Positions 16,309-26,248 of a stretch of DNA of 64,000 bases are shown piece by piece. The first letter of the stretch is position 1. Each line of letters opens with the position of its first letter. A program made the position numbers and the translations under genes. Below the pieces are notes generated by a model that saw only the letters and a list, made by a program, of their open reading frames with translations, did no database searches and was not told the DNA's origin. Origin of the DNA: Actinokineospora globicatena (GTDB lineage: Bacteria; Actinomycetota; Actinomycetes; Mycobacteriales; Pseudonocardiaceae); contig NZ_JAMTCR010000003.1 in NCBI RefSeq assembly GCF_024171945.1, positions 1,168,211 through 1,232,210 on the forward strand, given 5' to 3'.

Positions 16309-17679
16309 TCAGCAGGCACAGTTCCCCCGGCCACCGCCGTGGCGCCGCACGAACTCGGCGATGATCGCGTCGCGCTCCACCCGCAGGTCCCGCCCCCGGC
16401 ACACCTCGTCCAACGCCGCGCTGAACTCCTGGTGCACGCGCTGCGCCGTGTCGTAGGACATCGTGCTGAACGCGACCATCTGGTAGAGCGGCGTGAACAG
16501 GTGCGGGTGCAGTTCGTGCAACCGGCGCTCCAGCGCGCGGCGCGCCAGGAACGCGGAACTGTCCACTCGCTCCGAGAGCTCCTCCAGGTTGCGCAGCGAC
16601 AGGTCGGCCAGCGCGTGCCCGGCCCGGACCCGGACATCGCTGTACTCGGCCACGATGGACTCGACCGGGTCACCGGAACCGCTGCCGAAGCGGGCCTTCT
16701 CCAGCAGCGCGGCCAACGCGGCGGTGTCCTCGAAGCTGCAGTTGACGCCCTGGCCGAAGAACGGCACCACGGCGTGCGCGGCGTCACCGACCAGAACGGT
16801 CCGCCGGTGGTGGTACGGCGCACAGCTGATGATGCGCAACCGGCCCGGTCGCCGGTCCATCAGGTCGTGCTCCACTTCGGCCATCCGGTCCACGACGTCC
16901 GGGAACTCGGTGGCGCAGTAGTCGCTCACCGCGTCCGGCGAGGGCAGCTCGGCGAAGTGCCGGTCCCGCTCGTGTCCCTCCAGCGGTTTGAACAGACTGG
17001 TGGTGAACGTCCGATCGCGATTGGGTTGCGCCTGCAGGAAGTGGTCGCCGCGCGGCCACAGGTGCATGCCCGTGGGGTCCGCGTCGGCGTAGTCCATGGT
17101 GATCTCGGCGTGGCCGTGCGCGATGCAGTCCCGGGTGACCCAGAACTCCGTGGGGTGCGCGGCGGCGATGGCCTCGCGGACCGCGCTGTTGGCACCGTCG
17201 CAGCCCACGACGAGATCGGCCTCGACCCACCCGGTGGCTCCGTTGCGGTCTCGCAACAGGACAGCCGGGCGCTCGGTGTCCACATCGAGGCAGGTGTGTT
17301 CGAAGTGGATCCGCGCGCCCGCCCGCAAAGCCTGGTCGCGCAGGGTGTCCTGGAGAACGCCACGCGGGATGGACACCAGGTGGTGGGCGTCGTCGGTGCC
17401 GTACGGCTGGGTGGAGATGGCGCCGTCGCGGTGGTGGATGATCCGTTTGGTCAGGACAGCGCCTTGTAAGTAGAGGCGGCGTTTGACCGAACGCGGTAGG
17501 CAATCCAGCCCACGCGAGGTGAGGGTCAGGTTGAACGAGTGCCCCGAGCCACCGGAGTCCTCGACGCCACGCTCGTAGACGTCCACCGCCACACCCTGGC
17601 GGCGCAGCAGGGTGGCCAGCGCGCAGCCCACCGGCCCGGCACCGATGATCACCACTGATCGGCTCGTGCGGTCAGGCAT
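16309..17679 (-). CDS. kmo: kynurenine 3-monooxygenase (FAD)
   Basis: 456 aa. The Rossmann motif VVIIGAGPVGCALA opens the protein, and the FAD-ribityl motif GDAAHAVVPFFGQGVNCSFED is almost diagnostic for kynurenine 3-monooxygenase. It hydroxylates L-kynurenine to 3-hydroxykynurenine with NADPH and O2, feeding the 3-hydroxyanthranilate half of the PBD. It is the last gene of the cluster's minus-strand operon and overlaps the SibD-like NRPS by 8 nt. Codon 71 (17467-17469) is TTA, a bldA-dependent leucine codon. The C-terminal GNCAC is short and lacks the membrane helix of eukaryotic KMO. Confidence 0.9.
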   Translation of the reverse strand: MPDRTSRSVVIIGAGPVGCALATLLRRQGVAVDVYERGVEDSGGSGHSFNLTLTSRGLDCLPRSVKRRLYLQGAVLTKRIIHHRDGAISTQPYGTDDAHHLVSIPRGVLQDTLRDQALRAGARIHFEHTCLDVDTERPAVLLRDRNGATGWVEADLVVGCDGANSAVREAIAAAHPTEFWVTRDCIAHGHAEITMDYADADPTGMHLWPRGDHFLQAQPNRDRTFTTSLFKPLEGHERDRHFAELPSPDAVSDYCATEFPDVVDRMAEVEHDLMDRRPGRLRIISCAPYHHRRTVLVGDAAHAVVPFFGQGVNCSFEDTAALAALLEKARFGSGSGDPVESIVAEYSDVRVRAGHALADLSLRNLEELSERVDSSAFLARRALERRLHELHPHLFTPLYQMVAFSTMSYDTAQRVHQEFSAALDEVCRGRDLRVERDAIIAEFVRRHGGGRGNCAC

Positions 17680-20600
17680 CGCGACCTCCCCGGTTGACGT
17701 CCCCCACCGTGTCCTCTCCTGCCGTGCCATCTCCTGGCGTGTCCGCTCCCGGGTGGGGCGCGGCGCCCCTGGCCAGGAAGTAGTCGAACATCCGGTGGAC
17801 CCACGCCGGGTCCTGCCGCGGTTGCGGGTACCCCACTTCGACCAGCGCGCGCCTGGTGCGCGCGTTGTCGAAGGTGTGGGTGCCCAGGCGCATCACGCCT
17901 TCGCGCATCAGCGGCACCAGCGAGCCGAGGCCCTCGCCCCGGTCGTCGTCCTCCGCTTGCCGTTCCAGCGCGGTCAACCACTCCGACCGCGTGGTCGGCA
18001 CCATGTCGTACCCCATGGCGCGGAGGCTGTCGATGATCTCCGGCCAGCCGAGCCCGACGTGGTGGTGCACGTGCCAGTTCTCGTTGTCCGCCCGCTGCTC
18101 CGACAGCCGGATGACGGCCGAGGCCACGGTGTCCACCGGCAGCAGGTCCACCGGCGCCGCCTCCACCATATCGTCCGGGTAGCGACCCAGCAGCGCGAAA
18201 CCCTTGAGCTGCAACCAGAAGAAGTCGTCGTGCCTGCACGCGCCGGTACGGCTGTGCCCGCCGATGCGGCCAACGCGGTGGATCGTCACCGGAAGACCGG
18301 CCTCGCGGGCCCGCAGCGCCAGGTGCTCGGCGACCCACTTGCTCTGCGAGTACCCGATGCCCAGCGACGCCGGGTCACCCGGGATCTCCGGCTCCGCGAC
18401 GGTGTCCGGACTGGAGTCCGGGGGGAACACGCCCAGGGTGGAGATCAGCCGCAGCGGGGTGCGGTTGCGCGCGCAGAGGTCGAGCAGGTGGCGCAGTCCG
18501 TCGACGTTCGTGCGCTTGACGGTGTGGTACGGCACGACGAAGTTGATGTGCGCGGCACAGTGGTAGACCTCCCGCACCGACAGGGCGACCGACTCGAACC
18601 CCTCCCCCAGCCCGAGTCCAGGCTGGCTGAGGTCGCCGAGGAGAACCTCCACGTCGTCGATCCGCGCCGAGTCGAGGGCGAACGTTTCGAACGCCGCCCG
18701 CAGCCGGTCCCGTGCCTGGTCGACGGTGTCCGCGCGGACCAGGCAGCTGACCCGGCGGTCCAGACGCAGCAGTTCGTCGAGCAGGTGGCTGCCGAGGAAC
18801 CCGGTGGCGCCGGTGAGCAGCACGACGCCGTCGACCGGCTCGGTCCGCTCGCCCACGGTGAGGTCGAGTTCGGTTTCCGCGCGCAGGTCGGGCGCCTCGG
18901 GAGCGCCTTGGTCGCCCAGGCTCGCGGTCATCCCGCGCACGGTCGGCGTGTTCAGCAGCGCGGACAGCGCCACGTCGGCGCCGAGGCGTTCGCGGACCAA
19001 GCGGTGCAGCCGCGCGGCGAGGAGGGAATGGCCGCCCAGGAGGAAGAAGTCGACGTCCGGTGTGGTGGGCGCGTCGCCGAGCACCTCGGTCCACAGTTCG
19101 GCCATGGCCCGCTCGGCGTCGCTCCAGTCGACCTCGACCGGCGTCTCCGGGGTGTCCTCGTGGTCGTCGAGCCAGGTGCGCAGTGCGCGGTAGTCGGTCT
19201 TCCCGTTGGGCGTGACCGGGATGGCGTCGAGCCGGGTGACCTGGCGCGGGATCATGTACCCGGGCAGTTCCGCGCCGACTCGCGTGCGCCAGTCGGCCGG
19301 TTCGGCGCCTTGGACGAACGCGTGCAGCGCTCGATCGGCACCGGAGGGCACGACCACGACGACCGCGGCGTCCACGTCCAGCACGCGTTCCAGGACCGCT
19401 TCGACCTCGCCGGGCTCTACGCGGTAGCCGCGGATCTTGACCTGGTCGTCGGCCCGGCCCCGGTAGTGCAGACGGCCATCCGGGGTCAGCACGACCACGT
19501 CACCGGTGCGGTACATCAACTGCCCGGGCGCGAACGGGTCGTCGACCATGGCCTGGGCGGTCTTCTCGGGCAGACCGAGGTATCCGGGCGACACGACCGG
19601 CCCGGCGACGCACAGTTCCCCTTCGACGCCGAACGGCACCTGCTGGTCCCCGTTGATCAGCACCCGCGCGTCGATCCCGGCGACCACGCGCCCGATGGAC
19701 GGCAGTGTCGGCCAGGTGTCGGGATCGGCGGGCAACTCCTCCCCCGTGCACAGGTGCGCCTCCGACGGGCCGTAGATGTTGCTCAGCCGCGCGTTCGGGA
19801 GGCGGCGGAACATCGCCCGCAGGTCGTCGGTGATCGTCAGCCGCTCGCCGGTGACGTACACCTCGCGCAGCGCACTCAGGTCCACTGTGGACGAGCGGAG
19901 CACGGCGGCGAGTTCGCGCAGCGCGACGTAGGGGAAGAAGGCCCGCTCGATGCGCTGCTCGGCCAGGAACTCGGCCAGCGCGACGAAGTCGGTGCGGATG
20001 TCGGCGGGCGGGATCACCAGGGTGCCGCCGGTGCACAGGGTGCCGAACATCTCCTCGGCGATCACGTCGAAAGCGGGCGACATGTACTGCAGCGTCCGCA
20101 TCCGCCGACCGGCCGACATCGTGTCCTGGTTGTGCACCAGGTTGGTGAGCGTGGCCTCCGGCAACACAACGCCCTTGGGTCGGCCGGTGGAGCCCGACGT
20201 GTACACGGTGTAGACGGGATCGGTAGGCGACTTCGACACGCCACCAGCGAACTTCTCGCCGCTGTCCACATCGGACGGCTCGACGACAGCGAGGCCGTTC
20301 GGGAGTTCGACACCGGCCAGGTCGATGTCCGGCGCCTTGACCAGGATCTGCGCCCCGCAGTCCCCCAGGGCGAAGCTCAACCGCTCACTCGGGTGCCCGA
20401 CGTCGAAGGTGACGTAACTGCCGCCCGCGCGCAGGATCCCGAGGATCGTCGTCACCAGGTCCAGTCCAGGACGCAGCAGCACGCCCACCGGCCGCGCCTC
20501 GCCGACGCCCCTGGCCGCGAGACCAGCGGCGACCGCGTCGACCCTGCGGTCCAGTTCGGCATAGGTGAGCGAGACCCCGTCCGCGACCAGCGCGGTGTCC

Positions 20601-22060
20601 GAACCGGCTCGTGTGAACGCCGCCGAGACCAGGTCGGATGTGACCTCGGTGCCCAGCGTCGGCGCGTCGGCCTGGCGCTCGCACAGGTCCGCGATCGCCC
20701 GCTCCTCCGCGGCACTGACCCACGGCAGGTCCCTGACCAGCGTGTCCGGCCCGGCGACCACACCGCGCAGCATCGTCTCCAGGCGCCCGACCAGGTGCGC
20801 CGCGAAGGCACCGCCCTCGGCTGAGCGGGAGTTGTGCTCGACGATCACCGTGTAGTTCTCGGGCGACTCGTCGACCACGAGCGCCAAGTCGTACTTCGCG
20901 CCGCCGGGCGTGTAGTCCCAGGTCCGCACACCCCAGTCCGGCAGGTCGAGCCGCCGCGCCTCAGCGGGCATGACGGTGACCATGGCGGTGAACAGATCAA
21001 CCGAACCGCTCAGCCCATTCACCCCACCCTGCCCGCGCAGGTCACCGACCACAGCCTCCAACGGCGCGTGCCGGTGTCGCAGCACCTCCAGCACTTCGCG
21101 CTTCACCGCCCGCAGCACGTCGCGCACGGAGGCGTCGTCGGCCAGCCGGTGGCGCAGCACGGTGGTGTTGGTGAGGTGCCCGACGACCCCCGCGTCGGCG
21201 CCTTCCCGGACGGTGATCGGCATGCCCACCAGCACGTCGTCCTGGCGGGTGTGCCGGTGCAGCAGCAGGAGGTACAGCGCGACGAACACCATGCTCGTGG
21301 TGACGCCCTCGGCCGTGCAGAACTCGCGCAGCCGAGCGGTCACCTCCTCGTCCAGCACCCGGTGCCGGGTGACGTTGCGCGCCCACCCCTCCCCCGGCAA
21401 CCCGATGGGCGTGGCGACGGGGGCGTCGGCGAGCTTCTCGCGCCAGTACGCCGTCGTCGCCGGGCTGGCCTGGCGCTGCGACCACCGCGCGTACGCCTCC
21501 ACCGCTTGCCGCCTGGGCTCACGCTCGGGTTCGCGGCCGTTGGCGATAGCGGTGTACGCGGCCTCGACCTGGCTCAGGTACGGCTTCCACGACATCCCGT
21601 CGAAGACCGTGTGGTGCACGTTGAACACCAGCACGCTCTTGCGCTCATCGGCCAGCCGCAGGTGCCGGACCCGCACGAGCGGCCCGTCCCGCAGGTCGAA
21701 CACGGTGCCCGCGACCTCGGCGACCTGCTCGGTCACCCAGCCCTCGTGCCCGTGCGGCTGGTCGCGCACGTCGACGATCGGCACCAGGTCCGCGTGCACG
21801 ACCTGCTCGACGTCCCCGTCGGCCGCCATGTCGAAGGTCGTGCGCAGCGCGGAGTGGTCCTGGTGGACGACCCGCAGCGCCGCGACGAGGTGGTCGTGGT
21901 GCAGCCGGACCCGGGGGCGCAGGACCAGCGGCTGGTTGTAGGCGGTCGGGTCGTCGCCGTAGGTGCTGGCGAACCACAGGCCCGCCTGGGCCGGGGACGT
22001 GGGGAACCGCTCGGTCCGCTGGTCCAGCTTGGCTCGGGGATAGTGCTCGGTGGCGGTCAT
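17672..22060 (-). CDS. sibD: NRPS C-A-PCP-reductase (SibD-like), PBD-forming module
   Basis: 1462 aa. Condensation domain (about 15-440) with the catalytic HHTVFDG at 149-155. Adenylation domain (about 465-960) with YTSGSTGRPKGV and a retained Asp in FDVIAEEMF, so it takes an alpha-amino acid, presumably the 4-alkyl-dehydroproline. PCP with the phosphopantetheine Ser in FFLLGGHSLLA. Terminal thioester reductase (about 1080 to the end) with LLTGATGFLGSHLLDELL and an extended-SDR YSQSKW. NADPH release as an aldehyde allows closure to the PBD imine or carbinolamine, as in sibiromycin, tomaymycin and anthramycin. It starts 1 nt after SibE, matching a two-protein NRPS assembly line. Confidence 0.92.
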   Translation of the reverse strand: MTATEHYPRAKLDQRTERFPTSPAQAGLWFASTYGDDPTAYNQPLVLRPRVRLHHDHLVAALRVVHQDHSALRTTFDMAADGDVEQVVHADLVPIVDVRDQPHGHEGWVTEQVAEVAGTVFDLRDGPLVRVRHLRLADERKSVLVFNVHHTVFDGMSWKPYLSQVEAAYTAIANGREPEREPRRQAVEAYARWSQRQASPATTAYWREKLADAPVATPIGLPGEGWARNVTRHRVLDEEVTARLREFCTAEGVTTSMVFVALYLLLLHRHTRQDDVLVGMPITVREGADAGVVGHLTNTTVLRHRLADDASVRDVLRAVKREVLEVLRHRHAPLEAVVGDLRGQGGVNGLSGSVDLFTAMVTVMPAEARRLDLPDWGVRTWDYTPGGAKYDLALVVDESPENYTVIVEHNSRSAEGGAFAAHLVGRLETMLRGVVAGPDTLVRDLPWVSAAEERAIADLCERQADAPTLGTEVTSDLVSAAFTRAGSDTALVADGVSLTYAELDRRVDAVAAGLAARGVGEARPVGVLLRPGLDLVTTILGILRAGGSYVTFDVGHPSERLSFALGDCGAQILVKAPDIDLAGVELPNGLAVVEPSDVDSGEKFAGGVSKSPTDPVYTVYTSGSTGRPKGVVLPEATLTNLVHNQDTMSAGRRMRTLQYMSPAFDVIAEEMFGTLCTGGTLVIPPADIRTDFVALAEFLAEQRIERAFFPYVALRELAAVLRSSTVDLSALREVYVTGERLTITDDLRAMFRRLPNARLSNIYGPSEAHLCTGEELPADPDTWPTLPSIGRVVAGIDARVLINGDQQVPFGVEGELCVAGPVVSPGYLGLPEKTAQAMVDDPFAPGQLMYRTGDVVVLTPDGRLHYRGRADDQVKIRGYRVEPGEVEAVLERVLDVDAAVVVVVPSGADRALHAFVQGAEPADWRTRVGAELPGYMIPRQVTRLDAIPVTPNGKTDYRALRTWLDDHEDTPETPVEVDWSDAERAMAELWTEVLGDAPTTPDVDFFLLGGHSLLAARLHRLVRERLGADVALSALLNTPTVRGMTASLGDQGAPEAPDLRAETELDLTVGERTEPVDGVVLLTGATGFLGSHLLDELLRLDRRVSCLVRADTVDQARDRLRAAFETFALDSARIDDVEVLLGDLSQPGLGLGEGFESVALSVREVYHCAAHINFVVPYHTVKRTNVDGLRHLLDLCARNRTPLRLISTLGVFPPDSSPDTVAEPEIPGDPASLGIGYSQSKWVAEHLALRAREAGLPVTIHRVGRIGGHSRTGACRHDDFFWLQLKGFALLGRYPDDMVEAAPVDLLPVDTVASAVIRLSEQRADNENWHVHHHVGLGWPEIIDSLRAMGYDMVPTTRSEWLTALERQAEDDDRGEGLGSLVPLMREGVMRLGTHTFDNARTRRALVEVGYPQPRQDPAWVHRMFDYFLARGAAPHPGADTPGDGTAGEDTVGDVNRGGRDA

Positions 22061-22061
22061 C

Positions 22062-23858
22062 TCAGGCCTGGCTCCGCTTGGTCCGGACCAGGTCGGCCAC
22101 GCCCCGGGCGGTGCCCGCGTCGACGATCTCGTCGGGCCCCAGCACGACGCCGAGGACCTCCTCCAGCCGCGCCCCGAGGTCGATCAGGTGCAGCGAGGTG
22201 ACCCCGGCCTCGATCAGGCCGTCGTCCAGGCCGATGCGGTCGTCGCCGGTGACCTCGACGAGGGTGGCGCGCACGGTCTCGGCGAGCCGGTCACCGGAGT
22301 CCTCGCTGGTCGGGTTGGTCGGGTTGGTAGCGCGGGTGTTCAGACGAGAGGCGAGTTCCTTGCGGTCGACCTTGCCGTTGGCGTTGAGCGGGAAGGTGTC
22401 CAGGAACTCCGCGATGGCGGGGACCATGTAGTCGGGCAGGTTCTGGCGCAGGTGGTCGAGCAGGTCGCGCTCGGACAGCTCCTGGTCGGGCGCGCGTAAG
22501 CACCACAGGGCGAGCTGGTCGGCCGCGCCGTCGGACGGCACCGCCTGGGCCACGGCGCGCTGCACCCCGGGTAACTCCTCCGCCGTCACCTCGACCTGCC
22601 GGGGCTCGACCCGGAACCCGCGCACCTTGAGCATCTGGTCGGTGCGACCGGCGAGCACGATCTCGCCGTCGTCGGTGCGCTTGGCCAGGTCGCCGGTGCG
22701 CAGCAGCCGCCGCCCATCGTGCTCGGCGAACTTGCGGGCGGTCAGCTCCGGGTCGCCGAGGTACTCGATGGCGACGCCGTCACCGGAGATGCAGAGTTCC
22801 CCGATCTGGCCGGGCGCGCACTCGGCCAGGTCCTCGTCGCGCACGGTCAGCTCGACGGCGGGCATGGGCGAGCCGACCGGGACCTCCGCGCTGACCAGGT
22901 CGGCCGCGGTGATCTTGTGGACGGCGGTGAGCGCGGAGTTCTCGGTGCACCCGAAGGCGTTGAACAGGTCGCCGCCGATCACGCCGAGCGCGCGCTCCAG
23001 GTGCGACACCGACGGGAAGTCGCCGCTGACGATCACCGACCGGGCCTGGGCGATGGTCTCCGGGTGGTGCTCGACGAGCAGGTTGAACAGGCCGACGGGC
23101 AGGTTGAGCACCGTGGTGCCCTCGGCGGTGATCAGGCGCGCCAGGTCGCTGAGCGGCGGGACCTGCTGCGGCGCCACGGTGAGCCTGCCGCCGCGCAGCA
23201 GGCACGTCCAGATGTCGGTGGTGGACGCGGCGAACGACGGCTGGGCGAGCTGGAGGAACCGGTCGCCGGGGCCGGGGGTGAACCCGGTGAGGTGCCGCGA
23301 GACCCGCGCGATCCCCCGGTGCGCGAGCACGACGCCCTTGGGCTCGCCGGTCGAGCCGGAGGTGAACAGCACGAACGCGGGCGCGCCCGGGTCGACCTCG
23401 ACCCGCACGGGTTCGGTGGCGGACCGCCGGGCGGCGTCGAGCAGGTCGGTCACCGGGACGCAGGTGTCCGCCGGGATGCCCTCGGCGGCCGCGTCGGTCA
23501 CGGTGATGACAGGCTCGGCGACCCGGTGCATCCGGGCCTTGTGCTCAGCCGGGTGGCCCGGGTTGAACGGCACCACGACCAAGCCGGCCTTGAGCACGCC
23601 GAGGAACAGCTGGTAGGTCGCCAGCGAGCGGTCCAGGTGCACGCCGACCCGCTGCCCCGGGGTGAGTCCCCGGTCGCGCAGCGCGTGGGCGATCTGGGTG
23701 GTGAGCGCGTCCAGGTCGCCGTAGGTCAGCGTGGTGGCGCCGTCCGAGATGGCCTCACGCGTCGCGTGCTCGCGGGCCGTGCGCGTGAACGCCCCGTGGA
23801 TGGTGTCCGTGGTGACGGCTCCAGGCTGGGTGTCCCTGGCCCGGGTGGTGGCTGTCAT
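22062..23858 (-). CDS. sibE: NRPS A-PCP loading protein (SibE-like), anthranilate-activating
   Basis: 598 aa. Adenylation domain with FVLFTSGSTGEPKGVVL and the A8-like VRGFRVEPRQVE. The residue that normally anchors the alpha-amino group is Ala in SFAASTTDIW, as expected for an enzyme taking an aryl acid such as 3-hydroxy(-4-methyl)anthranilate. The C-terminal carrier domain has LIEAGVTSLHLIDL (Ser for phosphopantetheine). No condensation domain is present, so it is a loading module whose partner is the SibD-like protein just downstream. Two TTA codons lie at 22497-22499 and 22572-22574. Confidence 0.92.
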   Translation of the reverse strand: MTATTRARDTQPGAVTTDTIHGAFTRTAREHATREAISDGATTLTYGDLDALTTQIAHALRDRGLTPGQRVGVHLDRSLATYQLFLGVLKAGLVVVPFNPGHPAEHKARMHRVAEPVITVTDAAAEGIPADTCVPVTDLLDAARRSATEPVRVEVDPGAPAFVLFTSGSTGEPKGVVLAHRGIARVSRHLTGFTPGPGDRFLQLAQPSFAASTTDIWTCLLRGGRLTVAPQQVPPLSDLARLITAEGTTVLNLPVGLFNLLVEHHPETIAQARSVIVSGDFPSVSHLERALGVIGGDLFNAFGCTENSALTAVHKITAADLVSAEVPVGSPMPAVELTVRDEDLAECAPGQIGELCISGDGVAIEYLGDPELTARKFAEHDGRRLLRTGDLAKRTDDGEIVLAGRTDQMLKVRGFRVEPRQVEVTAEELPGVQRAVAQAVPSDGAADQLALWCLRAPDQELSERDLLDHLRQNLPDYMVPAIAEFLDTFPLNANGKVDRKELASRLNTRATNPTNPTSEDSGDRLAETVRATLVEVTGDDRIGLDDGLIEAGVTSLHLIDLGARLEEVLGVVLGPDEIVDAGTARGVADLVRTKRSQA

Positions 23859-23864
23859 GGGCAG

Positions 23865-26171
23865 TCAGCTCCTCTCCTTGGCGAGGTGTCGTCCGGTGAG
23901 GCTGTCCTTGTGCTTGACGAGGTCGGCGGGGACGCCCTCGAAGACGATCCGGCCGCCCTCGGTGCCCGCGCCGGGTCCGAGGTCGATCACCCAGTCGGCG
24001 ACCTTGACCACGTCCAGGTCGTGCTCGATGACGATGACGGTGTTGCCGGAGTCGATGATCCGGTCGAACAGGTCGACCAGGTGCCGCACATCGGCCATGT
24101 GCAGGCCGGAGGTGGGCTCGTCGAAGATCACCACCGAGCCCTTGGCGGTGAGCCTGCTGGCCAGCTTGACCCGCTGCCGCTCGCCGCCGGAGAGCTCCGA
24201 GAGCGACCGGCCCAGGGTGAGGTACCCGAGGCCGACGTCGAGGAACGCCTTGAGCCGCTCGGTGACCGTCTCGTCTTCGAACTGGTCGACGGCCTCCTCG
24301 ATGGTCGTCTCCAGCACGTCGGCGATGGAGCGCCCACCCACCTTGTACTCCAGCACGGCCGGGTCGAACCGGCGGCCGCCGCAGGTCTCGCAGACCACGG
24401 TCACCGGGTCCAGGTAGGCCATGTCGCTGGTGATGGTGCCCCGGCCCTTGCAGGTGGGGCAGCCGCCCTCGGCGTTGAAGCTGAACAGGCCGGGCTTCAC
24501 GTCGTGCTCGCGGGCGAACAGGTTCCGGATGTGGTCCCAGATCTTGGCGTAGGTCGCCGGGGTCGAGCGCGGGTTGATGCCGACGGCGCTCTGGTCGATC
24601 ACCACGACGTCCGGGTGCTGCTGCGGCAACACCTTGGTGGCCAGCGTGCTCTTGCCCGACCCCGCGACGCCGGTGACGACGGTCAGCACGCCGAGCGGGA
24701 AGTCCACGTCGACGTTGTGCAGGTTGTGCAGGTCGGCCTTGCGCACCTTGAGGTGCTCGGTGAACTCGCGCGGCTCGCGTTCGGGGATCGGCTTGCGCAG
24801 TTCCTGGCCGGTGATCGTGTCGCTCTTGGCGAGCGCGGCGGGCGTGCCCTCGAAGGTGACCGAGCCGCCGCGCGCACCGGCGCCGGGGCCGATGTCGATG
24901 ACGTGGTCAGCGGCCTCGATGACGGCCCGGTTGTGCTCGACGACCAGGACGATGTTCCCCTTGTCCCGCAACTGGTGCAGCAGCGCGATGAGCCGCTCCA
25001 CGTCGCGCGGGTGCAGCCCGACGCTGGGCTCGTCGAACACGTAGGTCATGCCGGTGAGGCTGGAACCCAGGTGCCGCACGGTCTTGAGCCTCTGGCCCTC
25101 ACCGCCGGACAGGCTCAGCGACGACCGGTCCAGCGACAGGTACCCCAGCCCGACCTCGTCCATGCGGGTGAGCGCGGCCAGCGGCGGCCGCAGCACCGAG
25201 CCGTCGCCGATGGTCTTCTCCATCTTCGCCAGGACGTCGATCAGCTCGGTGACCTGCATCGCCGATACGTCCGCGATGTTGTAGCCGTCGATCTTCGACT
25301 TCAGCACCGCCGCGGCGAGCCTGGTGCCCTTGCAGGCGCGGCAGGCCTTCTTGTCCACCAGCGGCTCGACGTGCTTGCGGTCGTTGGCCTTGAGCGAGTC
25401 CAGGCCCGGCTTGACGAAGCGGCGGGTGAACCGGTCGACCAAGCCCTCGTAGTCGTTGACCGCGACGTTGCCCAGGTCGTCGAGCCGGTCGGTCTGGAAC
25501 CCGCTGCCGTACAACAGCAGTTCCAGCTCGTCCTTGGTGTAGTCCTTGACCGGCTTGTCCGCGTCGAACAGTTCCTTGCCGAGCTTCTTCGCGGGCTGGT
25601 CGACGTGGTAGTGCGCGGTGGCGTAGCGCTTCCAGTAGTTCGTGCCCACGGCGAAGTTCGGGTGCGCGATGGCGCCCTCGTTGAGCGACTTGGTCTTGTC
25701 CAGCAACAGGTCCACCTCGACGCTGAGCACCTCGCCGAGACCCTCGCACTCCGGGCACATGCCGTCGGGGGCGTTGAACGAGTACGCGGTGGACTCCCCC
25801 GCGCTCGGCTTGCCGTGGCGGGAGAACAACACCCGCAGCATCGCGTGCACCTCGGTCAGCGTGCCGACCGTGGAGCGGGCGCTGCGCCCCAGGTTGCGCT
25901 GGTCGACCACGATCGCGGGCGCCAGGTTCTCCATCCGCTCGAAGTCCGGGCGCTCGAACTTGGGCAGCCGGTTGCGGATGAACAGCGGGAAGACCTCGTT
26001 GAGCTGGCGCTGCGACTCCTTGGCGATGGTCTCGAACACCAGCGAGGACTTGCCGGACCCGGACACGCCGGTCACCACGGTGAGCGCGGGCGAGGGGATG
26101 CGCACGCTGACACCGGTCAGGTTGTTGGTGCGGGCGTCGTGGACGACCAGTGGCGGCCGGGCGCTCTTCAC
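23865..26171 (-). CDS. UvrA-like ABC ATPase, probable PBD self-resistance protein
   Basis: 768 aa against about 950 for housekeeping UvrA. Two ATPase modules are present: Walker A TGVSGSGKSSLVFE and TGVAGSGKSTLATK, signatures LSLSGGEGQR and SELSGGERQR, and Walker B YVFDEPSVGL and VIFDEPTSGL. Cys-rich zinc modules (CPECEG, CRACKG, CPTCKG, CETCGG) are kept. The part after Walker A goes quickly to RMENLAPAIVVDQRN, so most of the UvrB-binding insertion is missing. Such truncated UvrAs (DrrC-like) confer resistance to DNA-binding antibiotics, here probably by removing the PBD adduct. It sits inside the operon, 6 nt ahead of SibE. Confidence 0.9.
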   Translation of the reverse strand: MKSARPPLVVHDARTNNLTGVSVRIPSPALTVVTGVSGSGKSSLVFETIAKESQRQLNEVFPLFIRNRLPKFERPDFERMENLAPAIVVDQRNLGRSARSTVGTLTEVHAMLRVLFSRHGKPSAGESTAYSFNAPDGMCPECEGLGEVLSVEVDLLLDKTKSLNEGAIAHPNFAVGTNYWKRYATAHYHVDQPAKKLGKELFDADKPVKDYTKDELELLLYGSGFQTDRLDDLGNVAVNDYEGLVDRFTRRFVKPGLDSLKANDRKHVEPLVDKKACRACKGTRLAAAVLKSKIDGYNIADVSAMQVTELIDVLAKMEKTIGDGSVLRPPLAALTRMDEVGLGYLSLDRSSLSLSGGEGQRLKTVRHLGSSLTGMTYVFDEPSVGLHPRDVERLIALLHQLRDKGNIVLVVEHNRAVIEAADHVIDIGPGAGARGGSVTFEGTPAALAKSDTITGQELRKPIPEREPREFTEHLKVRKADLHNLHNVDVDFPLGVLTVVTGVAGSGKSTLATKVLPQQHPDVVVIDQSAVGINPRSTPATYAKIWDHIRNLFAREHDVKPGLFSFNAEGGCPTCKGRGTITSDMAYLDPVTVVCETCGGRRFDPAVLEYKVGGRSIADVLETTIEEAVDQFEDETVTERLKAFLDVGLGYLTLGRSLSELSGGERQRVKLASRLTAKGSVVIFDEPTSGLHMADVRHLVDLFDRIIDSGNTVIVIEHDLDVVKVADWVIDLGPGAGTEGGRIVFEGVPADLVKHKDSLTGRHLAKERS

Positions 26172-26248
26172 GGTGCGGAAGTCCTTTCCCAGTCGGGGAT
26201 TCGGCGCGCTCGGGGTTCGGCACCCGCGAGCCTCGTGCGGCTGGGCGG

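Noticed and set aside
17612-20824. Very long plus-strand open frame (1070 codons) across the SibD-like NRPS gene
   Set aside because: It is the antisense shadow of a high-GC NRPS gene, is rich in Arg, Gly, Val and His with no domain, and has no ribosome site.
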